Shown in pieces: positions 34,181-44,701 of a stretch of DNA of 64,000 nucleotides. The stretch's first letter is position 1; each line of letters opens with the position of its first letter. Below the pieces are notes generated by a model. That model did no database searches and was not told the DNA's origin. It saw only the letters and a list, made by a program, of their open reading frames with translations. Source of the stretch: CAYYIS01 sp964470965. GTDB lineage: Bacteria; JAAXHH01; JABIQT01. The DNA lies in contig CAYYIS010000001.1 of NCBI GenBank assembly GCA_964470965.1, positions 165,824 through 229,823 on the forward strand, written 5' to 3'. The position numbers were made by a program, and so were the translations under genes.

Positions 34181-35191
34181 TTAAAAATGATCGTATCCGC
34201 CTGATACCAGTGCATGCGTTCCTGATTCATCCCGCCATGTGTTGCCGGAATCTGATGGAACGACTTCCCCTATTACGGTCATCGGTGTGCCGGTGGCATC
34301 TGTGATTCGCCGACAGAGCCCGTCCGTTTCCTTTTCCGAGACGGTACAAACAAGCTCGAATTCCTCACCGCTGTTCATGGCGAGTTGTATCGGGTCATCC
34401 TGGAGCGCGCGGGCAGCTTCCAAGGTCGCCGGATCTACAGGCAACGCATCGGCGTACAGTACGATGCCGGCACCGCTGTCTTCGCCGATGTGGAGTACAT
34501 CCGCGCTTAATCCATCACTAATGTCAATCATTGAATGGACATGACCTGATTCGGCCAGCAAGCGTGCTTCCTGGACACGTGGGATCGGGGTTCTATGCCG
34601 GGCCACGGAATCCAACGCCGCCGATAGATTGTGGGAAGGATGATTTAGACTCTGCATAAGCAGGCGCAATCCGGCTTCGGCACCCCCGAGATGGCCGGTG
34701 ACGCAGATGCGATCACCAACTTGTGCGCCTGACCTCTTAATTAACTGGTGCGGGGGAATCTCGCCGGTTATGGTGACCGATATAGTAACCGGGCCGGGGG
34801 TGCCGCTCAGGTCACCCCCAACGATCAGGACGCCGAACCGTTGTGCCAGGTCCGCCATGCCGTCGCAAAGATTATCGACCGCTTCGATCCTAAGATCCTC
34901 CGGCAGACAGAACGTCACCAGCGCGTATTTCGGGAGGCCTCCCATGGCCGCAATATCGCTTACGTTTGCGGCCATACTCTTCCAGCCGATCTGTGTCCAT
35001 GTAGAATAGTCCTTGGTGAAATCCAATCCTTCCACAAACGTGTCCGTACTCATGAGTGTGAGCATATCCGGTGTAGTGCGAACGGCAGCAGTATCGTCGC
35101 CGGGGCCGATTACTACGTCCGGGGAGGTAACCTGGATCCGTTCGAGGATGCGGTGGATCAGATTAAATTCGCCGTATGATTTTGTTAACAT
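34181..35191 (-). CDS. thiL: Thiamine-monophosphate kinase
   Basis: Phosphorylates thiamine monophosphate with ATP to form the cofactor thiamine diphosphate. The 336 residues are typical. Motifs of the AIR-synthase-like fold are visible: VVIGPGDDTAAV near residue 25, MSTDTFVEG, MAANVSDIAAMGG, LIVGGDLSG and MIDISDGLSADVLHIG. A promoter-like TTGACA/TATTAT pair lies about 150 bases upstream. No thi biosynthesis genes are adjacent and no TPP riboswitch sequence was recognised in its leader. Confidence 0.95.
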   Translation of the reverse strand: MLTKSYGEFNLIHRILERIQVTSPDVVIGPGDDTAAVRTTPDMLTLMSTDTFVEGLDFTKDYSTWTQIGWKSMAANVSDIAAMGGLPKYALVTFCLPEDLRIEAVDNLCDGMADLAQRFGVLIVGGDLSGTPGPVTISVTITGEIPPHQLIKRSGAQVGDRICVTGHLGGAEAGLRLLMQSLNHPSHNLSAALDSVARHRTPIPRVQEARLLAESGHVHSMIDISDGLSADVLHIGEDSGAGIVLYADALPVDPATLEAARALQDDPIQLAMNSGEEFELVCTVSEKETDGLCRRITDATGTPMTVIGEVVPSDSGNTWRDESGTHALVSGGYDHF

Positions 35192-35813
35192 AGGTTCCGT
35201 TATTTGGAGTAATCAGTGTAATACAATTTTCGGTCGTAGGTAACGAATTTAATATGCGTCACAGTTAGAAAACACTCGACCTGTCCCGTCCAAGGAGGTA
35301 CCGGTAGTAATCCTCGCCCTATGGACTACAACAGCTATAATACGCGGTATGGAGGTGACTTGTCAACATAGCAGGTTGAGGCATAGAACTTTTTGACATA
35401 CAGGTTCTATTTACGTTGCGTTCCCGCCGCATGGATCTTCATCGATTCTACACTGGGAAATGAGGCTGTGACCAGCAAATGTAGATAGGTTTTCTTGGCT
35501 GGCCGTCGTTCCGTTTGCCCAGTTCCTCTATATTACCGACACCGGCACTACGGCACGTTTTTTTTCTTGCACCTCGACGTAATTTTACATATTAAGTCAG
35601 AAGATGTGAACTGTATCACAAGATTGCGGTCCATATCTATGTTAAAATCTTAGATGGAAAGGCGAAATCCATAGTTTAAATAAATAACAGGTTTTACTGG
35701 ACCTATAGTTTCAGGTTGTCAAATGCTATATTTGAAATGTATCACGCGATGGTATTACATTCCACAATATGTTGTATTCGCCAATTAACATAATTTAGAA
35801 TTCGGGGGCTGTT
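35192..35813. other. Intergenic region between divergent thiL and the zinc-ribbon/response-regulator pair
   Basis: About 620 bp without a supported gene. It holds the thiL promoter candidate (35337-35366). The segment from 35570 to 35790 is AT-rich, consistent with promoters for the plus-strand pair. No riboswitch consensus was recognised. Confidence 0.4.
35337..35366 (-). promoter_or_regulatory. Candidate promoter for thiL
   Basis: On the minus strand TTGACA (35366-35361) is followed after 18 bases by TATTAT (35342-35337). It would give thiL a leader of roughly 140 bases. Confidence 0.5.
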
Positions 35814-35960
35814 TTGGCTAAACGATATAGCGGTATCTTTATCTGTATCCAATGTGGCGAGGAATGGAATCTCGAGGTAGCCGCGGAACTGAAGTGCGAA
35901 GAATGTGATGGAGAGTTGAGAGCCGTAGGCGAGGTAATAGAAACAGATGATTCGGAGTGA
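35814..35960 (+). CDS. Small zinc-ribbon protein
   Basis: A 48-residue frame starts at TTG (35814) with a G-rich stretch eight bases upstream and ends at 35960. The sequence MAKRYSGIFICIQCGEEW continues to a second cysteine pair, CEECDGEL, so four cysteines in two CxxC knuckles form a zinc ribbon. It ends 13 bases before the response regulator start at 35974, strongly suggesting one operon. Function unknown; rubredoxin-like or ribosome/transcription-associated zinc ribbons are possible relatives. Confidence 0.6.
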   Translation: MAKRYSGIFICIQCGEEWNLEVAAELKCEECDGELRAVGEVIETDDSE

Positions 35961-35973
35961 GGAGGCGTGCCGA

Positions 35974-36624
35974 ATGCGAATTCTGATAGGGGAAGACGAC
36001 CCGATCGCGCGCAATCTGTTACGGGTCACCTTGGAGAGCTGGAACTACGATGTTTTGGTGACGAATTCCGGTAGCGAGGCTTGGGACGCGATACAAAACT
36101 TGGAGATGGGGTCCATGGTAATTCTAGACTGGATGATGCCAGGCATGGACGGTGTAAATATCTGCAGAAACATACGGGCCTCTGAGAGGCAGAAATCCCT
36201 GTATGTCCTGCTTCTCACCATCCGGGAGGGTAAAGACGATACAGTCAAAGGACTCGAGGCAGGAGCCGATGATTATCTGACCAAACCGTACGATCCCGAG
36301 GAACTGAGAGCTCGTATCAAATCAGGTGAGCGGGTGATACGACTGCAGTCGGAGCTGGCAGATCGTGTGGGGGCATTGGAAGAAGCGATTTCGCATGTCC
36401 GCACATTGCAGGGATTCATTCCCATATGTACATATTGTAAGAATATTCGTAGTGATGAAGACTCCTGGCAGCAACTCGAAAAATACATCATGGACCATTC
36501 AGAAGCACAATTCAGTCACGGCATCTGCCCGAATTGCTACGAAACGATCGTACGGCCCGAGTTGGAAGGTGGGGCTAAGACACCTCCCGGTCCAAATCCC
36601 AACGATAAAGAAAAGAAGAGATAA
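35974..36624 (+). CDS. Response regulator with C-terminal CxxC/CxxC domain
   Basis: 216 residues from the ATG at 35974, which has GGAGG eight bases upstream. Residues 1-120 form a receiver domain: acidic pocket EDD near residue 7, phospho-acceptor Asp in VILDWMMPGMDG near residue 52 and the switch lysine in DDYLTKPYDPEEL. A short coiled coil (SELADRVGALEEAISHVRTL) leads to a domain with IPICTYCKNIRSDEDSW and ISHG-like FSHGICPNCYE. This CxxC...CxxC module occurs at the ends of many response regulators and histidine kinases and is probably zinc-binding. There is no DNA-binding domain and no neighbouring kinase gene. Confidence 0.9.
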   Translation: MRILIGEDDPIARNLLRVTLESWNYDVLVTNSGSEAWDAIQNLEMGSMVILDWMMPGMDGVNICRNIRASERQKSLYVLLLTIREGKDDTVKGLEAGADDYLTKPYDPEELRARIKSGERVIRLQSELADRVGALEEAISHVRTLQGFIPICTYCKNIRSDEDSWQQLEKYIMDHSEAQFSHGICPNCYETIVRPELEGGAKTPPGPNPNDKEKKR

Positions 36625-36634
36625 AGAATAGGTA

Positions 36635-38314
36635 CTATTTCGCCAAGCCGTCTTCTGCAACCACTACGCCAGCCACCCAGGTGCGTATAACCCTGATGTT
36701 TTTTAATTCATCTGCCGGCGTTGTCCGTGGATTCCGATCTATCTCAACGAAGTCGGCCAGTTTTCCTGGGGCGAGCGACCCGAGACGTGCTTCCTGGAAT
36801 GCGGCATGGGCGCCTGCTGAAGTCATGGCCTCGAGTGCTTCGTCGACCGTCAGCGCCTGATCTGAATACCACCCATTTTCCATCGTTCCCTCCAGCGTTT
36901 TCCGCGTCACCGCAAAGTACAGCGTCTGCACCGGTTCCCAGGGTTCTCCCGGGAGATCGGAATTCATCAGAAGCCGTCCGCCGGCATCAAGAATACGGCG
37001 CCAGGCATAAGCATGGCGGATACGGTCATTACCAACACGGTCCTCGGCCCATTTGCTGTCGCCGACAGCATGGCTGGGTTGCATGCTGGAAATGACACCG
37101 AGTTTCGAAGTGCGTCTGTAGAAATCGGGCAGAACCACCTGGGCATGTTCTATGCGCCAGCGGTGGTCCTTGCCAGCATGTCGCGCCAGTGCGTCTTCGT
37201 AGATGTGTAACGTACGGTTGTTGCCCTCATCGCCGATCGCGTGCACCGACATTTGAAAACCGTGGTCCGCCGCCCGTGTGCTCAGCGACATAACCCTTTC
37301 AGGTGAGATGCGTTCGGTCATGTTCGCCTGTTCCGGTTTATCCGAATATGGGGCCGCCAGCAGCGCTGTACGGGAACCGAGGGACCCGTCATAGAACACC
37401 TTGATCGACCGGACCGTGAACATAAGGTCCTCATTGACCTGAGGACCGCTTTCGAACCACTGCGACATCAACGTCTCGTTGTTTCCGTCCAGCATACCGT
37501 AGACCCGTATGGGCAGGCGTCCTTCCTGTGCAAGCGATTGAAACGCTGCCAAGCGATCCGGACCCATACCAGCCTCGTGGATCTGGGTCACACCGGCTGC
37601 CGCCATGGTCTTCAGGCCGACGATGATATTTTCTTGGATATCTTTTTTCGAGGGTGGGGGAACATGCTTGTTGACCAGCCCCTGCGCCAGCACTTCCATC
37701 ACCCCTGAGGGTTCTCCATTGTGCCGCCGGATGATTTTTCCACCTTCCGGTTCAGCGGTGTCCCGATCAATACCCGCCAGCTCCAGCGCCTTCCCGTTGT
37801 AGAAACCGGCAAAACCGTGAAGCGATTCCAAACGTACCGGGTTGTCAGGGAACGCTTCGTCCAGCAAGGCACGGTCCGGATATCCCGTTGTGGCCCAAAC
37901 CCCTTCGTCCCAGCCCTGGCCGGACAGCCATTTTTCAGGCTCGGGGACGGGATAGAAGGCCGTCAGTCTTTCGACCATTTCCTCTACGGTCTCAACACCT
38001 GTCAGATCCGCCTTGCGTCGGTCAAAGCCCAGCTCATGGACGTGTACATGGGAGTCGACCACACCGGGGATGACAGCACGTCCCTCCAGGTCGAACGAAA
38101 TTGCATTGGGATATAGGCCTTCCAGCTCCGAACGGTCACCCACGGCTACGATGTCACCGTCTCTGACTATCATGGCCTCTACCTCAGGAGCTGCTGGATC
38201 CATGGTTATGATCGTGCCGCCTGACACGAGCATCGTCGGGTATTCATCGGTACCTTCGCAGGCCGAAAAAACCAACAGAGTGCAACAAAACAGGTACAGG
38301 GAGAGGTGTTTCAT
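36635..38314 (-). CDS. Lipoprotein amidohydrolase (YtcJ-like)
   Basis: Metal-dependent hydrolase of the amidohydrolase family 3, 559 residues. The N-terminal lipoprotein signal has the lipobox FSAC at about residues 16-19, so the enzyme is probably anchored at the cell surface or periplasmic membrane. The barrel has the metal motif VDSHVHVHELGF near residue 87, further histidines in SVHAIGDEGNN and IEHAQVV, and the catalytic Asp in MNSDLPGEPW. Related enzymes cleave cyclic amides, N-acyl amino acids or formamides; the substrate is unknown. It converges with the response regulator. Confidence 0.88.
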   Translation of the reverse strand: MKHLSLYLFCCTLLVFSACEGTDEYPTMLVSGGTIITMDPAAPEVEAMIVRDGDIVAVGDRSELEGLYPNAISFDLEGRAVIPGVVDSHVHVHELGFDRRKADLTGVETVEEMVERLTAFYPVPEPEKWLSGQGWDEGVWATTGYPDRALLDEAFPDNPVRLESLHGFAGFYNGKALELAGIDRDTAEPEGGKIIRRHNGEPSGVMEVLAQGLVNKHVPPPSKKDIQENIIVGLKTMAAAGVTQIHEAGMGPDRLAAFQSLAQEGRLPIRVYGMLDGNNETLMSQWFESGPQVNEDLMFTVRSIKVFYDGSLGSRTALLAAPYSDKPEQANMTERISPERVMSLSTRAADHGFQMSVHAIGDEGNNRTLHIYEDALARHAGKDHRWRIEHAQVVLPDFYRRTSKLGVISSMQPSHAVGDSKWAEDRVGNDRIRHAYAWRRILDAGGRLLMNSDLPGEPWEPVQTLYFAVTRKTLEGTMENGWYSDQALTVDEALEAMTSAGAHAAFQEARLGSLAPGKLADFVEIDRNPRTTPADELKNIRVIRTWVAGVVVAEDGLAK

Positions 38315-38354
38315 TCGGTCCTTTCATCCATCAATCAAACGGGCGCGATGCCAA

Positions 38355-39338
38355 TTACAAGTTCAGGAGTTTCGTCGCATTGCCGCCCATGATTGCCGCC
38401 CTTTCTTCCTCTGAGATATCCAGGGACCGGAGGCTGGACAGCATTTTCGGGATGCTACCGATCTGATGAGGATAATCGCTCCCGGCCACTATGTGATCCA
38501 CACCGGCGAACTTGATGGCGAAATCCAGTGCATTGAGGTCGAAATTCACGGTGTCATAGTAAAATTTCTCTTTCAAATATGTGGTTGGCAGCTGGCTGAG
38601 ATTCTCCCGGCATTGTGGAAACGCCTCGTAGACGCGGTCGAAGCGCTCTGAAAGATACGGCACGGCGCCGCCCAGATGCCCCAGCACCCATTTCAGGTTA
38701 GGGAACCGTTCGACCACACCACTGAATACGAGGCTGGCCGCCGCCAGCGTCGTATCCATCAGAAATCCGACCAGCGGCATTAGCATATACTCTTCCATGG
38801 CTTCGACGCCGGCCGGGAAGGTCGGATGCACGAAGAACACCACGTCGAGGTCGTTGGCCCGTTCGAACATGGGCCAGAAGCAAGGATCGCTTATGGCCGT
38901 GCCATTGGCGTTGCTGAAGATGCAGACCCCCTTGAGGCCCAACTCGGTCACCGCCCGTTCCATCTCGTCCGCACAGGCTTCCGGCTTGTTCAGGGGCAGC
39001 GTGGCCAGTGCGGGAAACTGGTTCGGGCGCTCCCGTTGTATGTCCGCGAAGATATCGTTTACCTTGCCTGCCAGTACTGCTGATCGGTCTGGTGTCTCAA
39101 TGAGCGTGCCTGGCGCCGTGAAACTGATGATCTGGGTATCGACGCCGGCGTCTGCGATCACCTGCTGCCGAACGTCCATAAGGCGGTGACCCGGTACCAG
39201 TATATTATAATCACCTGGGGAATGGAGCACCGGATTTCCGTCGTCGTCATAGGTCACGGAATAGGCGCTGGGGCCTTTCTCTATTTCCTTCACGTATTCA
39301 GGGGGATACACATGGTTATGGAAATCAACAATCGCCAT
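38355..39338 (-). CDS. Amidohydrolase family 2 protein (ACMSD-like decarboxylase)
   Basis: 327-residue cytoplasmic TIM-barrel metalloenzyme. The zinc ligands of the aminocarboxymuconate-semialdehyde decarboxylase group are present: HxH in IVDFHNHVYPPEYV at residue 5, His in FFVHPTFPAG, His in VLGHLGGAVPYL and Asp in AGSDYPHQIG. Such enzymes decarboxylate or hydrolyse aromatic or semialdehyde acids. It precedes the lipoprotein amidohydrolase by 40 bp on the same strand, and the two may act on one substrate. No tryptophan-degradation (kynurenine) genes are nearby, so the real substrate is unknown. Confidence 0.88.
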   Translation of the reverse strand: MAIVDFHNHVYPPEYVKEIEKGPSAYSVTYDDDGNPVLHSPGDYNILVPGHRLMDVRQQVIADAGVDTQIISFTAPGTLIETPDRSAVLAGKVNDIFADIQRERPNQFPALATLPLNKPEACADEMERAVTELGLKGVCIFSNANGTAISDPCFWPMFERANDLDVVFFVHPTFPAGVEAMEEYMLMPLVGFLMDTTLAAASLVFSGVVERFPNLKWVLGHLGGAVPYLSERFDRVYEAFPQCRENLSQLPTTYLKEKFYYDTVNFDLNALDFAIKFAGVDHIVAGSDYPHQIGSIPKMLSSLRSLDISEEERAAIMGGNATKLLNL

Positions 39339-39811
39339 GGTTGTCGATCCTTTCTCACGTTGCTGTGTTGACGGTAATGTGATTTTGTTTGATGAAATAT
39401 AACCGGTAATGCGCCGGAAGGCAAACGATGATTCAGTAAGGGAGATGATGAGGCTTGATATGCCCGGAAACGGAATGGCTCGATACGGCCCCCCAGGTTA
39501 CAGCTAATTCTATTTGGGGTCCGTGAAATCAACAGTATAAAGGAACAGGAAGCATGGATTCCGCAGGATTGAATCGATTCGTGGATTTTGGTTCACAGAA
39601 GGCGGTTTAAAGGTATTGGCTGGTAAAGCGAGGCAGGAATAGGGTAATTCTCCGGCCCGGTAATCCCGTGTTATTCGTTTGATCTGGAGCTAAGTTCAAA
39701 TTTCAGGAATAGGAATATGGCCGACTAACGTCTAAAATCACCATCTGCTGGTCTTACACTTCGCACATTTTAAACGGCGGCTGTAAGGTTAGTAACAAGA
39801 CGATTAACCAA
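39339..39811. other. Non-coding stretch between sulfotransferase and amidohydrolase genes
   Basis: About 470 bp with no supported gene. No promoter, terminator or repeat stands out. Confidence 0.4.
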
Positions 39812-40510
39812 CTATTGTTTAGGTTGTTTTGTGACACCTCGAATCACATATTTTTCTTTATCTAATTTGTAATAGGGTTTTAAAAAATCTATAATTTTAT
39901 CTACATTGTCTTTTTCGATATCAAATATTAATAAATCACTGTTTCTATTTTTAAAATAGTTTTTAACTTCTTTGATATGTGTAAAATATATTTGTTTCCA
40001 TATAGAAATAATTTCGTCTTTATCACAGTTGTGGTAATTCAAATGTCTTTTCAATAATCTCCCTTTGCCATGGTTCATTCTGGATAGAATCCAATTGTCA
40101 ACGTCCCTTATGTTTAAGATAAATTTGGAACCAGGATATTGAATGTCTAATAACTTGTAGTAATCTTTAGCATCTTTGTTGTCAGTGCACTTAGTCATAT
40201 CTGAGAAAACAGTAGCATCTTCATAATTCAATCTCTGATTTAATAGAGAAGAAATCCCAGTCGCCCAGAAATCGAGCCGAAGCGGCCAATTCACCGATCT
40301 CCTTCTCCACAGGCGGCGGATACCCTTCTTTAACCCTATCGTCGTTTTACCAAATGCCAGCAGCCTGTTGCCATTTTTGATATTGTTTTCGAATGTCTCT
40401 ACTAAGTTGCCGGTATCATAATGAATGGAAGGGATGTTGTTTTCCTTAAAAAAATGATGCAGGGTTCTCGTTCCTGTTTTATTAAACCCGATTATGAATA
40501 CTTTTGGCAT
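39812..40510 (-). CDS. Sulfotransferase family protein
   Basis: About 232 residues from MPKVFIIGFN at 40510. The PAPS-binding P-loop variant GFNKTGTRTLHHFFKEN lies near residues 8-24, and a second segment KFILNIRDVDNWILSRMNH corresponds to the 3'-phosphate-binding region of sulfotransferases (RDxxxWxxS). Members transfer sulfate to carbohydrates or other molecules. Base composition is strikingly AT-rich (many AAA, AAT and ATT codons in the C-terminal half) compared with neighbours, suggesting horizontal transfer. It stands alone, 96 bp after the reductase gene. Confidence 0.82.
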   Translation of the reverse strand: MPKVFIIGFNKTGTRTLHHFFKENNIPSIHYDTGNLVETFENNIKNGNRLLAFGKTTIGLKKGIRRLWRRRSVNWPLRLDFWATGISSLLNQRLNYEDATVFSDMTKCTDNKDAKDYYKLLDIQYPGSKFILNIRDVDNWILSRMNHGKGRLLKRHLNYHNCDKDEIISIWKQIYFTHIKEVKNYFKNRNSDLLIFDIEKDNVDKIIDFLKPYYKLDKEKYVIRGVTKQPKQ

Positions 40511-40606
40511 AGTAATTACTGAGGCCATTGACTAATTTTCCTAAAGTTCAATCACAAGAAAAAACTAAAAATATATCTGGATCCATCAATTCGGGGCTTT
40601 AGCTGT

Positions 40607-41485
40607 TCAAAGGCGTAAGCCTGCCACCAGCAGCTTGACGGTCTGTTCCAGAGTGCGATTTCTGTCGATTGTTTCAGGCCTTTCGTGACCGATCGAACTC
40701 TCCGCGATTTTCCGGCATATTTCCGCTGCGCCGAGATGGATGTGCGGCGTGACACCGGCTTCTTCGTAGGTTTTGGCGATTTCTTCCATTTCACCGACCC
40801 ACCGGAACGCCTTGGCGGACAGACCCCGCACACTCTGCATGGCTTTCAGCATCGCCGCCTGACTTTCTCCTAGCTCGGTGTTCAGATTCTGCGACAATCC
40901 CAGAGATTCGGCAGTTAGAAGAGCAGCCGCATGGAGAGCCGCAGTGCCCTTGGTCAGGGACGCATAGCACATCTTGATTCCGGAAGCTCGGCCGGTTTCG
41001 CCGCCTAACTGCCTCACAATAATCCCACGCCCGTCCAGGACGCTGAGGACGGATTCATGGGGGCCGGAGGCGTAGAATCTGGTCACTTCGTCAGGTCCCG
41101 GCGGTCCGCCGATTATTCCGGCATCGATATATCGACTACCGGCTCCGGTTATGACAGCCTCCACCTGCCGCGCCGTGCCCGGAGATATCGCATTGCAGTC
41201 CGCATAGGCTGGTGCTGTGCCGGTGGTTCTCATCGCGGCCGCAACCATATCGGCAGCCGGTACAGATTCGGAAGGTACGAGAATAGACAGGACAAGATCT
41301 GCTTCCTGAACCAACGTTTCCAGGTCCGGCACTTTCCGCAGTCCGGCCTCTTCCGAGAGATCCCGCGTCCTTGCGCTGCGGCCGCCCAGGCAGGTGATCA
41401 CATCCAGGCCGCTTTCCCGCAATACTCGGCCTACAGCATGGCCCATATCACCCGGACTCATGATTGCAACCGTTTCGACTGCCAT
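40607..41485 (-). CDS. 6-phosphogluconate-dehydrogenase-like NAD(P) oxidoreductase
   Basis: 292-residue beta-hydroxyacid-dehydrogenase-like enzyme. The N-terminal Rossmann domain starts MAVETVAIMSPGDMGHAVGR; the usual GxGxMG loop is here SPGDMG. Residues 190-260 match the C-terminal helical domain often called DUF1932 (YASLTKGTAALHAAALLTAE with the conserved lysine, then LQ/ESQAAMLKAM). Substrate unknown; relatives act on short hydroxy acids. It follows ettA by nine bases on the same strand and may be co-transcribed with it. Confidence 0.86.
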   Translation of the reverse strand: MAVETVAIMSPGDMGHAVGRVLRESGLDVITCLGGRSARTRDLSEEAGLRKVPDLETLVQEADLVLSILVPSESVPAADMVAAAMRTTGTAPAYADCNAISPGTARQVEAVITGAGSRYIDAGIIGGPPGPDEVTRFYASGPHESVLSVLDGRGIIVRQLGGETGRASGIKMCYASLTKGTAALHAAALLTAESLGLSQNLNTELGESQAAMLKAMQSVRGLSAKAFRWVGEMEEIAKTYEEAGVTPHIHLGAAEICRKIAESSIGHERPETIDRNRTLEQTVKLLVAGLRL

Positions 41486-41494
41486 GATGATCTC

Positions 41495-43180
<1,686 letters not shown>

Positions 43181-43199
43181 GCATTCTCCTTAAGTTATT

Positions 43200-44216
43200 T
43201 TAAGCAATGTTTCTGCCAATCGCCATAGCTACGGCATTTAATTGAGGCATGAGCGCCTCAAACGCCGCGGGTGTGAGCGACTGTTCTCCATCCGACACCG
43301 CCTTCTCTGGATCCTGATGCACTTCGATGATAAGGCCATCGGCACCCGCAGCCACGGCGGCCTTGGCAACCGGTGCCACATACTCTGAATGTCCCACACC
43401 ATGACTCGGATCGATGAAGACCGGCAGATGTGAGTAGGTCTGCAGCACGGGCACGGCGGAGATATCCAGCGTGTTGCGGGTCCATGTCTCGAATGTACGA
43501 ATACCACGTTCACAGAGGATGACATGTTCGTTACCACCGGCCAGGATGTACTCGGCCGCCAGCAGCATCTCCTCAAATGTGGCGGACAGTCCCCGCTTCA
43601 GCATGGCGGGTCGGTGGCTTTTTCCGATGGCGGTCAATAGCGGGTAGTTCTGCATGTTTCGGGCGCCAATCTGGAGAATGTCGACGTATTCGGCCACCAT
43701 GGGGACGGTATCGACTTGCATCACTTCGGAAATGATGGGCAGGCCAGTCTCTTCGCTGACTTCCGCCATAATTTTTAGCCCCTCCTCACCCATTCCTTGG
43801 AAACTGTACGGTGAGGTCCGCGGCTTAAATGCACCGCCTCGGATCATATTGGCGCCGGCTGATTTCACCGACTGGCCCACTTCCCGGAACTGTTCGCTTG
43901 ATTCAACCGTACATGGACCGGCGATTACCACCACATCATTGCCGCCCACAGTAACACCCTTGACGTCGAAGCTGGATTTTCCAGGCTGGACTTCCTTGCT
44001 TACCAGTTTGAAGGGACGCTGAATCCGCTGCACCTGATCCACTCCTGGCAGCATCTCGAACTGCTCGGTCTGCAACGCCCTTGTGTTGCCGATCAGACAG
44101 ATAATCGTGATTTCGGCTCCCTGGATGTCCCTTGTTTCGCACCCAAGGGACTGGACCGTTTGCCGAACATGGTGTTTTTGCTCCTCTGTTGCATGGCGTT
44201 CCATGACAACAACCAT
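43200..44216 (-). CDS. aroF: 3-deoxy-7-phosphoheptulonate synthase, type I beta with regulatory domain
   Basis: First enzyme of the shikimate pathway: phosphoenolpyruvate plus erythrose 4-phosphate to DAHP. The 338 residues consist of an N-terminal ferredoxin-like regulatory domain (about 75 residues, MVVVMERHATEEQKHHV onward), as in Thermotoga DAHP synthase, followed by the TIM barrel. Barrel motifs include VIAGPCTVESSEQF, RGGAFKPRTSPYSFQG, LQIGARNMQNYPLL and VFIDPSHGVGHSEYV. The N-terminal domain is the site of feedback control in relatives (by Tyr, or Phe in some). GGAGG precedes the ATG, 10 bp after aroH. Confidence 0.96.
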   Translation of the reverse strand: MVVVMERHATEEQKHHVRQTVQSLGCETRDIQGAEITIICLIGNTRALQTEQFEMLPGVDQVQRIQRPFKLVSKEVQPGKSSFDVKGVTVGGNDVVVIAGPCTVESSEQFREVGQSVKSAGANMIRGGAFKPRTSPYSFQGMGEEGLKIMAEVSEETGLPIISEVMQVDTVPMVAEYVDILQIGARNMQNYPLLTAIGKSHRPAMLKRGLSATFEEMLLAAEYILAGGNEHVILCERGIRTFETWTRNTLDISAVPVLQTYSHLPVFIDPSHGVGHSEYVAPVAKAAVAAGADGLIIEVHQDPEKAVSDGEQSLTPAAFEALMPQLNAVAMAIGRNIA

Positions 44217-44226
44217 CTTTTCCTCC

Positions 44227-44583
44227 TTACGTCAGATCCGGTCGCAGGCGCGCGGCTCCTCCCAGATAGACATGCTGAATTTCCGATTGATGTAGGTTTG
44301 TATTCACATGAATCATCACTCTGATACAGAACGGCAGACTGTCTTTAATCATCATCTCCTGCATGCAGAACATGGGGATCGACGTCCAGCCCATATCCCG
44401 TGCAGCCCGGGCCGGTACCTCTTTATCCAGGTCAGTGGTGCCGGTAAAGAACACGCTCGAGATGTCTTCGAGAGGTATCTGATTCCGTTCTACAATAGCT
44501 GACAGAAGACACTTTGTCGCGTCTCGTATTGCGGCTTTCGTGTTCGAATCCACCGTTATAGCGCCACGGATACCCCGAACCAT
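44227..44583 (-). CDS. aroH: Monofunctional chorismate mutase, AroH type
   Basis: Converts chorismate to prephenate for Phe and Tyr synthesis. The 118 residues resemble the Bacillus AroH fold rather than the helical AroQ fold. Active-site residues are visible: an N-terminal arginine in VRGIRGAITVD, the CMQE pair in PMFCMQEM (Cys and Glu), arginine in FCIRVMIHVNT and tyrosine in HVYLGGAARLRPD. Because the TyrA-PheA fusion at 5095-6810 lacks a mutase domain, this is the only mutase in the window. It is followed by aroF after 10 bp, and 118 bp of non-coding sequence separate it from the LOR/SDH gene. Confidence 0.93.
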   Translation of the reverse strand: MVRGIRGAITVDSNTKAAIRDATKCLLSAIVERNQIPLEDISSVFFTGTTDLDKEVPARAARDMGWTSIPMFCMQEMMIKDSLPFCIRVMIHVNTNLHQSEIQHVYLGGAARLRPDLT

Positions 44584-44701
44584 ACAGACCTCCGGATGAT
44601 TGGCAGTGTGGGTTCCGTATCGAACCCGCGGTTATATTTTATTCGGTGGTCGTCAGGGAGTATTTCCCCTTGCCCCCGCTATCCAATCGCTCATTTCCCT
44701 T

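Noticed and set aside
35192..35340. TPP riboswitch before thiL
   Set aside because: No CTGAGA or GAACCTGATC-like THI element is visible in the leader.
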